From assembly GCF_033807575.1 (NCBI RefSeq), contig NC_084715.1:12015349-12079348 (forward strand): 64,000 nt of DNA, read 5' to 3'. This document shows positions 23,460 to 33,590 of this stretch, piece after piece. How positions within the stretch are numbered: the stretch's first letter is position 1; each line of letters opens with the position of its first letter. A program made the translations under genes and the position numbers. This DNA is from Cydia pomonella (lineage: Eukaryota > Arthropoda > Insecta > Lepidoptera > Tortricidae). Under the pieces are notes generated by a model, which worked only from the letters and a program-made list of their open reading frames with translations, did no database searches and was not told the origin of the DNA.

Positions 23460-24101
23460 TTAAGAGGAAAGGGAACGGCCGTTTTTCCATACAAACGTAG
23501 TCCCTATTTTCCTCTCTGAATATTGACATTATGGATTTTTTTTACATAATTTGATGTATAATAGCCATAGCTATTCCTCTACGTTTTGAGTTTATTAGAT
23601 TTTTTGATTGTTGTAAAAATTAGGAGCGAAAAACAATTTCATACAAATTTATAAATGCTCCTCTTATAATAATTAGAATTTGAAAAAAATCTAAAGTAGG
23701 GCATGGCATAGCAGTAGTTGATGGGTGAATCAACTTTTTTTGTTTTGTTATCCTGTCCCGTTGTCCAAGGGACAACAGTGGCACAGTTTGTTTGAAGAGA
23801 CGTTGTATGCCGTTCTATTAACATGCTTAGTAGGGGGCCCATTATGAACATTGGTTATAACGACCACAAAAACGCAAGTTTGATACATTTAAGTACCATA
23901 AAATCAGTATTTCAATGAACTTTTGTCCCCTGGACAACTAATCGTAACCATGGCAACGAGGGACGCTAAAAAGTTGATTCTCCCTGATATACAACCAACT
24001 GTGCCAAAATATTTTCCATAATGTTAATATCCACAGAGGAAAATGAGAACTACGTTTGTATGAAAAGGCGATTACGCACGGGTCCTCCCCTTTCGTCTTA
24101 A
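23460..24101. mobile_element. DNA element S with about 80-90-bp inverted ends
   Basis: The left end TTAAGAGGAAAGGG, then CCATACAAACGTAGT, TTTTCCTCT and GACATTATGG, is mirrored on the right from CCATAATGTTAATATCC to CTCCCCTTTCGTCTTAA. The right arm is slightly longer because of indels. The middle carries two facing segments, GTCCAAGGGACAAC and GTCCCCTGGACAAC, but no long frame. A single end of the same family lies at 39485-39540. Confidence 0.7.
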
Positions 24102-25450
24102 TGCCTAGGTCGCTGTAGTAATTATTGTATATCTAAACATTTCACTAGAATCTCGCATTACGTATAAAGCGTTTATACAACTAAAATATCTGTAATTAAC
24201 AGCACTATTCGTTTTCTCCATTTCTAACGTTTATAAATTTCAAGCCTCAGCATCTGCACGTCAAGTCATCGACCTCACTGTTTTACTTTATGGACTTCGT
24301 AATTGATTGACCAATAATAATGCATATGTGAAAATGTTCAAGTCGAAACACCAATCGAATCACTGACACATCATTGTAAGTTAGAAATTTTATAGACCAT
24401 ATCGCGATATAACCGCGTCGGCAAATAAAATCGTATTAACGTCTTACTTTTTCAATTTTATTATATCATCAATTTATGTATGTTTAAATCGTACATTGGT
24501 TTGATAAATCTGCAAAATAATTAGCGTATGCGGCCTTCAACAGGCTTATATAATAGTATTGCAATGAGGTACAAGAATATACATTTTATACGTAAGAAAA
24601 AGCACTCCAGTGAAGAAATAAATCCGCATCAAGAAATAAATCTAGCGTGGTGAGTTCCCATGTAGCACAAACCCTCTTGAATGATAAGAGGAGGGCTATA
24701 CGTGCCTATACTTCCCAGCAATGGAAAATTTATTGATGAAAAAGTCAAAGAAGGACGACTTTGTTCATCTTGAGAGTCCAGAAAGAGGGGAAGAGGAAAT
24801 GAATGCCATGTTGAAATGTTCCACCAAGCAGAAACCACCATAGAGTTAACTAAGAACTCTGTTAAGAGTGTAGTAAACAAATCTCTTTATCTGGGTATTT
24901 CTTCCCAGGACCTCTTTCCTTTCAAAGACATATGGTCTATTATTTAGAGTAATTCTTGTAGACTATAACAAACTCGTCTCTCCAATACTTATAGGGTTTT
25001 TTTAATCCACTGAGCCCTAAAGTATTTATGTATTGCCTTAACCCGTTTGACAGAATATTCATAAGGTACCTTTATCTGAAGAAGGAAGTACTAGGAAAGA
25101 CTTCGAGGAAATCTCTTTTCTCTTTTATTAGTTAAGTATCACCAATTTACAGAAAAAGAATTCATGGAGGTAACACAGCAGTGTCGCTTTCTCATATGCT
25201 TAGAAATCGTATAGGGCCATTGTGCGTAGTGAGGTGCTATTTTTATGATAATTCCGGACTCGAGGGAATATTGTGGAATAATATATATCCACAAGTAATA
25301 TTACATATTCTGTAAAGGCAAAACTAATAAACTTAACCTTTTAACGAGGACTTAAATATTAACTGAATTTCTGACTATGGTTACATATAATTGGAGTCAA
25401 CTTCAAAAGTTAAGCACGTCCTTGGAATTAATCAATAAATATTTATAATC
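24102..25450. other. No gene recognised
   Basis: The 83-codon minus-strand frame at 24629-24880 has no recognisable motif. Otherwise AT-rich. Confidence 0.45.
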
Positions 25451-25456
25451 AATAAT

Positions 25457-25738
25457 AATCAATAAAGGCGGCCGAGGCCCTCAAAAAGCGCCAATACGGG
25501 AGTCTCGACACCAACTACAAATTTGTTGCATTTGGAGTCGAGACTCTTGGTCCTTGGGGCCCCGCAGCACAGGACCTACATATACCGGCATTTGGCAAAA
25601 CGGCTAGTGGATGGGACCGGGGATAAGAGAGCTGGCAGTTTCCTCGCCCAACGTTTGAGCATAACGATCCAGCGAGGGAAAGCTGCCAGCATCCACGGCA
25701 CCATGCCACGGGGGCCCATTTTAGATTTAGATTTTTAG
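25457..25738 (+). pseudogene. LINE-encoded protein C-terminus, frameshifted
   Basis: The first frame reads EALKKRQYGSLDTNYKFVAF then GVETLGPWGP.AQDL. A frameshift near 25580 leads to LAKRLVDGTGDKRAGSFLAQ RLSITIQRGKAASIHGTMPR. From memory, the string FGVETLGPWGP, followed by RLVD.TGD.RAG..L.QR and AIQRGNAAS, is the usual C-terminus of a lepidopteran LINE-type polyprotein. The following 100 bp is T/TAG-rich and resembles the 3' tail at 38850-38996. No RT domain precedes it, so the copy is strongly truncated. Confidence 0.65.
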
Positions 25739-26073
25739 TTTTATAGTAGTTTTAGTTTAGTTAATTGTAGTTTCTTTGTATGATTTGAATTATAGCAAGA
25801 TTTAAAAACAATATATCTATGTTTGTGTAGGTACTTATTGATTTGTATTTATTAAATAATAAATATTTTAGACTTTTTTAAGTTTAGCAATTTAGATTGG
25901 ATTTATTGGAGACCGGTGGGATAGAAGTAACAGAATAGCCTTCACGGTTCGTAGGTAAAAACTTACAGTTGTAAAACGTACAGTTGCTAAGCGCAAGGAT
26001 TTTTCTCTGAGGCACAGACTTCTGTCTTTGGAAAGTATGAACAATAATTTGGCTAATTTGTCAATAAGTCGTG
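25739..26073. other. Retroelement tail and AT-rich flank
   Basis: TTTTAGTTTTATAGTAGTTT-like sequence directly after the LINE remnant is probably its 3' untranslated region; its end is not defined. Confidence 0.35.
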
Positions 26074-26155
26074 ATTTTTTTTAATGGTAAGTATTTGATA
26101 TAGGTACGTGTACGTGTTATTTTTTTAATGGTTAGTATTTGATATAGGTATGTAA
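26074..26155 (+). repeat. Tandem duplication, 44-bp period
   Basis: TTAATGGTAAGTATTTGATA at 26081 recurs as TTAATGGTTAGTATTTGATA at 26125, each followed by TAGGTA. Two copies, one substitution in this core. Confidence 0.8.
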
Positions 26156-26421
26156 AATTATAAAATAGTCATGTCGTGTCTTAAAAACGAAGAAGAGTAC
26201 TTTTGAGTTATTATTTAATTATTTTTTACTCTTAATAAAAACATATTTTTACAAGCAAACCCTTGAGTGATCACTAGTATATAGAACAAGCATCGATAAT
26301 TGAGTTTATCGATACAGGAACTCCCTACTTGTCAAACAATTTTGCCCCACGGATTTCTATGTCTGTTACTAAATATTTGTTTCAAATAGTGATGTGTTTT
26401 CTTAATCACATTCATTGTAAA

Positions 26422-26633
26422 GTGGAGTTCAATAGAAAAAACAAATCACGTAAATTTACTTTTATTTCGCACTTAAACCTTTTATTTATATCAATTACTA
26501 GTTAAAATATGTTTATACTTAAAAAATTCAATGAAAACAACGATCGTAAAAATTTTAGGTTATACGTCAAATGCTAACAAACTACAAATCTGTCTGTCTG
26601 TTTACATTATTTGTCTTTTCTATTGAACTCCAC
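26422..26633. mobile_element. MITE I with 25-bp inverted ends
   Basis: GTGGAGTTCAATAGAAAA at 26422 is mirrored by TTTTCTATTGAACTCCAC ending at 26633; the match covers about 25 bp with one mismatch. The 160-bp centre is AT-rich and noncoding. Total length is 212 bp. Confidence 0.7.
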
Positions 26634-26713
26634 ATATTAATTTTAGAAAAGATTTAAATTAAGATTATCCCTTGGACAAAAATATAATGTGGCGCAGCAC
26701 TAGCAGTACTTAC

Positions 26714-26904
26714 CGTGTATGCGATGTACGTATAGTATGGTAAAGCCTGTCGCCCACTTTCCAGGTCTTGTAATATTGAACCATCTTGACGTCGAAAGTT
26801 GCAAACAATGGAAAATAATATGCAAACGGATAGTGATGTACTAGCCAATGCTTATTAACACATACATAGCTAGAGAGTTCGTATGTTTCGTTTCGTTTTG
26901 TCAC
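26714..26904 (-). CDS. Candidate exon, unknown gene (weak)
   Basis: On the minus strand an open frame ends at a near-consensus donor CACG|GTAAGTAC (exon end 26714), leaving two bases of a split codon. The frame reads from MTKRNETYELSSYVCVNKHW through a hydrophobic YPFAYYFPLFATF to KTWKVGDRLYHTIRTSHT. An acceptor-like CTCTCTAG lies inside the frame at about 26869, so the exon could start there rather than at the ATG at 26904. No family is recognised. The frame is of a length that occurs by chance; the donor is the main argument. Confidence 0.22.
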
Positions 26905-27094
26905 AACAGATTTCCAAAAAGGAGGCAGTTTTGTGATCGATCGTATTGCTTGTGTAACTGTGTGTGTTCTAGATATCTCTTTATTGCCAAATAATAGTAT
27001 TAATTAATTTTATTTCTTACTCTTATTCTTACCTAGACGAACGTTATTTTGTTTGAAAGTTATGATCTATAAATGTAGCAAACAGATATAAAGT

Positions 27095-27166
27095 TACATT
27101 CTCATTTATAATATTAGTATTTAATTAGATAGGTATAATTGAATAAACTGTATAAGATCCATTAAA
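27095..27166 (+). repeat. 72-bp segment shared with 43721-43791
   Basis: TACATTCTCATTTATAATAT...TTAATTAGATAGGTATAA...AAACTGTATAAGATCCATTAA is repeated at 43721-43791 with only a few differences. The motif CATTTATAATATTAGTAT is common at repeat termini in Lepidoptera (memory). Here it is followed by unrelated sequence. Confidence 0.7.
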
Positions 27167-27354
27167 CCGCGCAAATATTTCTCAAAGGCAGGCGGCGAAT
27201 GTCTATGAAAATATTGATTAACTACATGAACTACGTATCACCTACTCGTATATCTAGCTATAAATATAAATGGTACGTCACGGATTATCCAATTATTATG
27301 TTAGACACACCACACACCACACATGGCTGAAATTATTAAAAAAAATCAAACATA

Positions 27355-27406
27355 AAAACAGGTGTCATAAATAATGCGAGTAGGTATTATTTATGACACC
27401 TGTTTT
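27355..27406. repeat. Perfect 21-bp hairpin
   Basis: AAAACAGGTGTCATAAATAA+T (27355-27375) and its exact reverse complement (27386-27406) flank a 10-nt loop, GCGAGTAGGT. All 21 positions pair. No similar sequence elsewhere in the window was noticed. It may be a minimal foldback element or a recent inverted duplication. Confidence 0.85.
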
Positions 27407-27554
27407 ATTTATTAAAATGGTTATGGGTTTGAAAGAATTATTACTGCGTAAGACTAACCAGCACCTTCAAAATGAAAGAACAGGCTTTGGACCACACCAA
27501 GGTCATAGTTCGGACAAAAACCTAGAAAATGACATCTACGATGAGTTGTATAAA

Positions 27555-27960
27555 AAAGTTCACCCCCGCCATCTTGGATTCTAGAATAATATTCGCCATC
27601 TTTGTTTCCAAAATGGTCATCATTTTAGATATCCGCACCTTCGAAAACCTACAACCGACATCTATGAAGACTTCCACGAAAAAGTGCATTGCCGCCATCT
27701 TTAAATCCAAAACGGGCATCATGGAAAAGTACAGTGAGATGCAAAATTGCATGGAAAAATTATAAATGCATTGATTGATAAAGTCGCCATGTAATTTTAC
27801 GGCTGATGACGGCGAATTTTCCGATGGAATTATTATTTTCGGAATTCGCACTCCCGAAAATCTACGTAACGACATCCATAACAACTTTTAAGAAAAATTA
27901 TATGCCATCTTGGATTCCAAAAAGATCATCATTTTTGAAATCCGTAATTTGTATCAATGG
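27555..27960 (+). repeat. Repeat with recurring GCCATCTT.GATTCCAAAA units
   Basis: Variants of CGCCATCTTGGATTC(T/C)A, sometimes followed by TCATCATTTT and ATCCGCACC, occur at about 27570, 27594, 27691 and 27905; a diverged CGCCATGTAATTTTACGG unit lies at about 27785. Spacing is irregular at roughly 25 to 120 bp. The repeat is familiar from lepidopteran DNA (memory). The 120- and 78-codon frames on opposite strands here reflect repeat structure, not a gene. A fragment is also present at 5794-5855. Confidence 0.6.
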
Positions 27961-30540
27961 GTAGGTAAATCAAATTTATGTTTTCAGTAACTGCTTCGTA
28001 AGTTTTCCAAAGTTTCTCACCATATGTAAGGATTTTCTGGGCATCCACAAGTATTTCAAATCCATAATTAGCCAAATCTGTTCAGTCGTTGTCCAGTTTT
28101 AGCAAGATTAGTAAAAACGTAATCTGACTCTTTCACAACGTAGGGAAATTGTTTATAATTTTCTTTTGGCCGGAAATACATTTACATATGCAATTAATAT
28201 TTAATTGCCATTCTATTAACCATTTAAATAAAATCGTTTGACTATTGATAATACGACACTGGTGAACGGGCAAATTCGAGTATCATAATCAAGATATGCT
28301 CGTTATAGGGCATTTAAATTCGTTTTAATAATAAAAAAGTTTAGCATTTAATTGATCCGAAAGTTTCGTTATGCAAGCAAATTTATAACCAAGTCTTACA
28401 TATAAGCTAACAAATTGTAAATCTGACGAAAGCTATAAAACATCAATGTTTATTACAGGCCTAGAAAATGATGATAAAAGTTGCTCTACAATTGATATAG
28501 TGAGCCTATCTTAACGTAAATGGACAGTTGAGATCACTTTATTGTAAAAGCTGTTGAGTGAATTGAAAATAATGGTCTCAGTCACGGCATTCTCGACAAT
28601 CTTCGAACATTGACTGGATATATGCGGCATTTATACTTACCGTAATTTATGAGAACAAATCCCATGCTTTGGGTAATAAAAATGTAACCAACTAATGTTA
28701 TGAAAACGTCATAGAATATGCTAACAGTTTAATAAAAAATCACATTTCTAAGTACATCAATTGTTTTTCTCTCCAATAGTGAAAATAACAACATTGAACT
28801 TTATATTATACCTACTTAACTATTAATTTGATATGCAAAAATAGATAGTAGATTTATCGCTGTATGGTACTATTATGTATTTAATGGGCATACCAACATG
28901 ACTGAGGCAATAACTTTCACTAGATCAAATAGTATGAGATTAACTAGGCAAAAAAGTTCGCGAAAGATTTCTTATTGTTGTTCTATATTGCAAAGTCACG
29001 TTATTTGGTATAGCTTTGTAGCAAGGTCAGAAAACCGGACAGTATTACAATACATTACTTTCGTACTCGTTGGACGAAAGCGAACGCTGCCTCCTGTTTT
29101 GGCGACAACTTTCTGTATAGGCAGTAGGTACGAACCACTTTTTGTCCTTTCCAAAGTAGCAAGTAGATATCTCGATATAGCATCAATCACCCGAAAATGG
29201 ACAGGTCCACTTTCCACCATGACATAAGCGGCGGTAACCATTGTTACTCAATTAAAGGGAGTGTACGATAAATCTGAGAAATAAGGGGTCTTTAATTAAA
29301 GCGTGGGGGTTTTTTATACGCACAATGGAGAGATAAGGGCAATTCTTAAATTAGCTTTCTACTGATTCGTTCAGGAATTTTAATAACCTAGTGAGTGTTT
29401 ATAACTAAAGACTTTCGTTGCGCCGCAGGTCCGCGGAATCCATTTTAAGTAAGGTATAGCGGGGCAATCCTGACTGCAGAAAAATACAACTAATTGAAAT
29501 ATCTTGCATGTTTTACATTATTAACAACCATGTCCAGATGGCGGAAAAGCTTGTTCATAGTTTCACAATAGACGGGTTTGGTCGACCGAATGCTCTCTGA
29601 TCTACATGGCTATTTTGTTTTAGAATTTCTTGTGTGCACGTTTGAGTTGGCTCCTCAAATATTTTATAAAAATAGTGGCTTCTAATGTTTTTCTATGTTT
29701 TTCGAAGTTGAGTCGTATATTTATAGCCTATTTTATTTTGGCGGTAATTTAAATAACCCCACTAAAATTGCGATGTCGGTTAATTTCGACTTTTTGGTAG
29801 TTTCCTAGCTAGTACTCCATATTTTATATAAAATTGAACAAACACTAGTGATGTACACGATTCGAGGTTTTTATCGGTGTAAATACCACATTTAAAAATA
29901 CTGACCCTGTAAAGATTATTAAGATAGAGAACTATATTTTTATTATATTACGCGTCAAATTTTACATAAAATTATACTGTACTTATAGTACTTATTTTTT
30001 TTTATCGCAGATAAAAAGAAAAAATATATATATGTAAACCAGTAGACACATTATCGACTGCTTCTTAATAGACACGAGTCCCATCACTATTTACTATGGA
30101 TACCAGATGAATTGAATCTACCCCGCTAAAATCTAGTACATCGTTTTTGCAAAAAAATATGTAGCTACATAAATAGACGGATTAAATTTATATCCCATAC
30201 GCCATGACTAACTACAGGAGCTTAGGTTTAGCAGTGCAAGTTTACTGTAACGAAACTTACTTATTATCAATTTTTGTAATTGTAACTTTTATAATTTACC
30301 AGTCGAAATTGCTAGATCGCTACACCTTATTGCTGAATTTTCTGTCAAAATTAGGATGTTGGGTTTTAAAAAACGTCGTACAATCTTATAAAACTTTTTA
30401 GAATAATTATTCTGATCTGATCTGATGGGATAAATCTTTTGATCTCAGGCATTTTGCTTTAGGTACCGAAGCTTACACTGAAGTAAAGATACGCCGCAAT
30501 TGAAAGCATGTAAGTAACATGTACCTTCTTAGAATAGAAA
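27961..30540. other. 2.6 kb without a recognised gene
   Basis: Overlapping frames of 109 codons (+, 28898-29227) and 81 codons (-, 28996-29241) lie over GC-richer sequence at 29030-29240. Neither shows a domain or flanking splice sites that I trust. Confidence 0.45.
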
Positions 30541-31163
30541 TAACCGGCCAAGAGCATGTCGGGCCACGCTCAGTGTAGGGTTCCGTAGTTACTCTTCCGT
30601 CACAATAAGCTAAACTGGAGCTTAAAGTATAGTAAATTGTTAACCAAGGGATGAAACGGTACCTTTCACCCGAGTTAAACAAATAGGCAAATTTGCATAA
30701 TCAGTACCTAATTGAAGTAAGTCTTTTTACTATGAAGGGAAAACTTTTTGCGATAACTCAAAAACAGCTAAACTGATCATGTCCGCTATAGTTTTCATTT
30801 AATGTCTTTCTTAAGCTCTACTTCCACGATTTTTTTCATATTTTTTGGACCTATGGTTCAAAAGTTAGAGGGGGGGGGACACATTTTTTTTTTCTTCCGG
30901 AGCGATTATCTCCGAATATATTCACTTTATCAAAAAATGTTTCTTGAAAACCCGTATTAGTTTTGAAAGACCTTTCCAACGATACCCCACACTCTAGGGT
31001 TGAAGCGAAAAAAAAATTTCACCCCCACTTTACGTGTAGGGGAGGTACTCTAAAAAAAATTAAATTTTTAGATTTTATTGTACGACTTTGTCGGCTTTAT
31101 TGATTTATATATCCATGCCAAATTTCAGCTTTCTAGCACTAACGACCACGGAGCAAAGCCTCG

Positions 31164-31222
<59 letters not shown>

Positions 31223-31282
31223 GGACATGGCGAAACTATAAGGGTTCCGTTTTATGCCATTTGGCTACGGAACCCTAAAAAT
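30541..31282 (+). repeat. Family-A interspersed repeat, copy 2
   Basis: Near-identical to copy 1 at 5085-5775 over most of its length and in the same orientation. It retains the full right end (CATTTGGCTACGGAACCCTA), which copy 1 has altered. It is about 50 bp longer, partly because of the expanded GACA tract at 31163-31222. High similarity suggests that both insertions are relatively young. Confidence 0.8.
31163..31222 (+). repeat. (GACA)n microsatellite inside family A
   Basis: About 14 uninterrupted GACA units near the right end of family-A copy 2. Copy 1 has only a short, interrupted version at the same place (5703-5731), and family-B copies have one or two units, so the tract expanded after insertion of this copy. 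Confidence 0.9.
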
Positions 31283-32426
31283 GGTAATGGACTACGTTCT
31301 ATGGATAGAAGGTTGGATAATGTGGGTGTAAAATTACTATTCTAAGATAATGTTGTCAATTTGTATCGATTTGGAAATGTGTAACCTTGTAGACAGCTAA
31401 TTGTTATTTAGCGAATACTCACGATCTTGAAACACATTTTTAATGTTGTGATGGATATCTAAAAACTCCGACTACACTTTAAACTAAACTTATTTTGGCG
31501 GGAGCAGACCACAACAGGCCGCTATTAGACAAATTAAATTAGCCTGCTGTTTTAAATTCAGGACAACGCGCACGAGCGGCACAAAATACTTTTAGCCTTG
31601 ACACAATAACATTTATAACTGACGAAGCAATTAATTTAACCGAGGACCGCGAACTGGAAGCTGTACAAGATAGCATCGCGATTGATGACAAATCAAATTG
31701 TTCTTTGACAATAGATCGTTCTGTCCACTCAATCCTGGATGATTAATTACCCGTTAAGCCCGATAGAGGTATTTACAGCTGTCTGCAATATAATAGCAGT
31801 CAATGTGAAATGAAAATTAAGGGAAAACCATAACTTTAGATCAATGATATTGGAACGTTGTTTGTAATTTAAACTTTAGGTACTTATATAATATTGGATG
31901 TAAAAAAACGGCTTATTTACTTCCTAGCCGAAATTCTTATAAAATAAGAAAAATTAATGAAAAATATACAATTGTGTATAATTGTATACTTTCAATCTAA
32001 GCTTTACATGTACACCCATCGCACCCAGACAATAAGAAACTTTTCTATACCTACACCGACTCGCTGACGACTGTGCTATGGTCCACCATTCGGACTTTGA
32101 TGCTGATTTTTGCCCTACTACTTGCTTTATTAATTATTTGCTTGTTTAAGGCTCTAGTGATAGTGTTGTGCAAAACAAACTGAGACTATTTTTTTTCTAA
32201 ATTATTTACTCAAGTTATTTTAGTATCAGTACGCTGCTATTATATTCGACACTACTGTATAAGGGTGAATTGCAAAAAATTGTACGTAGTTAAGCATAGC
32301 TACGCATTTTTGATTAGTTTTAAGTTAATTGATTCCATTGTGTTGCGAAAATTAACTATGTAAATTGTATTGGATTGTATTCATTGTATCTACTAAATTC
32401 ATACACATATAAGTCTATACTATGCA
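31283..32426. other. No feature recognised
   Basis: AT-rich sequence between a repeat and a retroelement; short frames only. Confidence 0.45.
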
Positions 32427-33590
32427 CAGGCTTGCGAAAACAAAACAGTTAGCTCATGTAATGAGTCGTAAAGTTTACAATTGCCTTCCGCGTGAAATTG
32501 TTACTGCAAAAAGTCAAGTCAAGTCTGTAACAGTAGAAATAGATCTAAAAACAAGTTAACCATACCAAACACGAAGTTAGGCATGTGCAAGAAGGGCCCA
32601 TTCTACCAATGTATCGTAATAACTAATAAGCTATCCGATCATATTATACAGGAACCCGATGATAATCAATTTAAAAATGATATTAAGAAAATGTTGCTTG
32701 ACAAAGCATACTACTCACTAGATGAATTTTTAAAAGACCGATCACTATTGTTAGATTACGCTGATACTGCTTTCTTGGACCTTAGTGAGGAGTTACTGGA
32801 CAAACTCGAGCGATTGCAAAATATTTGTATTCGATACATTTTCGGTCTACGTAAGTTTGATCATGTATCCCAGTTTCGATCTCAGCTTGGCTGGCTTCCG
32901 ATTTGTTGTCGACGAGATGTGCATGTCCTATCATTGCTTTTCAATGTTCTATTCAATCCTGCTTCGCCACCTTACCTTTCCGAAAGGTTTAGTTATTTAG
33001 CTGCTGGTAGTGGTCATCGCCTTCGATCAAGCACCAATCTTTCACTCACAATTCCTTCCAATACGACGCGCACATACAAGAAATCCTTTACTGTCCATGC
33101 CGTTAAGTTATGGAACGAGATTCCGGTGTCCGTGAGGCAATCCCAATCTGTAGCATCACTCAAGGAGAAGCTTAAAAAATTGTGGCTTTCCGATACTTTG
33201 GTTACGACTTCCTAGTTCCATTGAGTACTTCTACTTTTTTACTTTTCTGGTTCGAATTCATATCTATTTATATTATATATTGAATATTTATTTATTTTTA
33301 TTTATATATATATGTATGCATTATTTTATGGTTATTTTTCTATCTATGTATATTTGTATCAATGTGTATTCAAAACGTGCATTTCATTAATTTCAGTGAT
33401 TGTACACTTTTGTTTGCGTTTGTCATTCATTCACCGTTATTTCTGTTTGACTCATTTCCTCAAAGGTTGACTGGAAGAGATCCCATACAGGGATAAGTTC
33501 GCCTTTGTTGTATTTAATTTACTCTGTAACTGTGTTTTTATTTCTATGTACAATAAAGTATATACATACATACATACATACTATCATAAC
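32427..33590 (+). mobile_element. LINE 3' region with (TACA)n tail, composite
   Basis: Coding remnant (to 33215), then about 340 nt of untranslated sequence containing CAAAGGTTGACTGGAAGAGA and AAGTTCGCCTTTGTTGTA, then AATAAA (about 33552) and a TACA tandem tail ending near 33590. The untranslated motif is a relative of that at 41-145 and 50767-50855. The upstream coding part is built from two different retroelement C-termini. Confidence 0.75.
32508..33215 (+). pseudogene. Fused LINE C-terminal fragments
   Basis: From 32583 a 210-codon frame is open to TAG. Residues 1-53 (MCKKGPFYQCIVITNKL...LLDKAYYSLDEFLKD), together with NSRNRSKNKLTIPNTKLG read upstream in the same frame, form the extreme C-terminus of one LINE reverse-transcriptase protein. 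From about residue 55, LLLDYADTAFLDLSEELLDK LERLQNICIRYIFGLRKFDH and on to VHAVKLWNEIPVSVRQSQSV form the post-RT region and C-terminus of a second one. The change point is near 32742 and keeps the frame. A real protein of this order is not expected, because the first fragment normally ends a protein. Neither RT catalytic core is present. An ATG start here has no special meaning. Confidence 0.7.

Noticed and set aside
27522..27884. 120-codon minus-strand frame facing a 78-codon plus frame
   Set aside because: Both lie in a recurrent noncoding repeat (GCCATCTT units).
31078..31345. Frames with DRQTDRQTDRQTDRQ repeats
   Set aside because: Translation of the GACA microsatellite.
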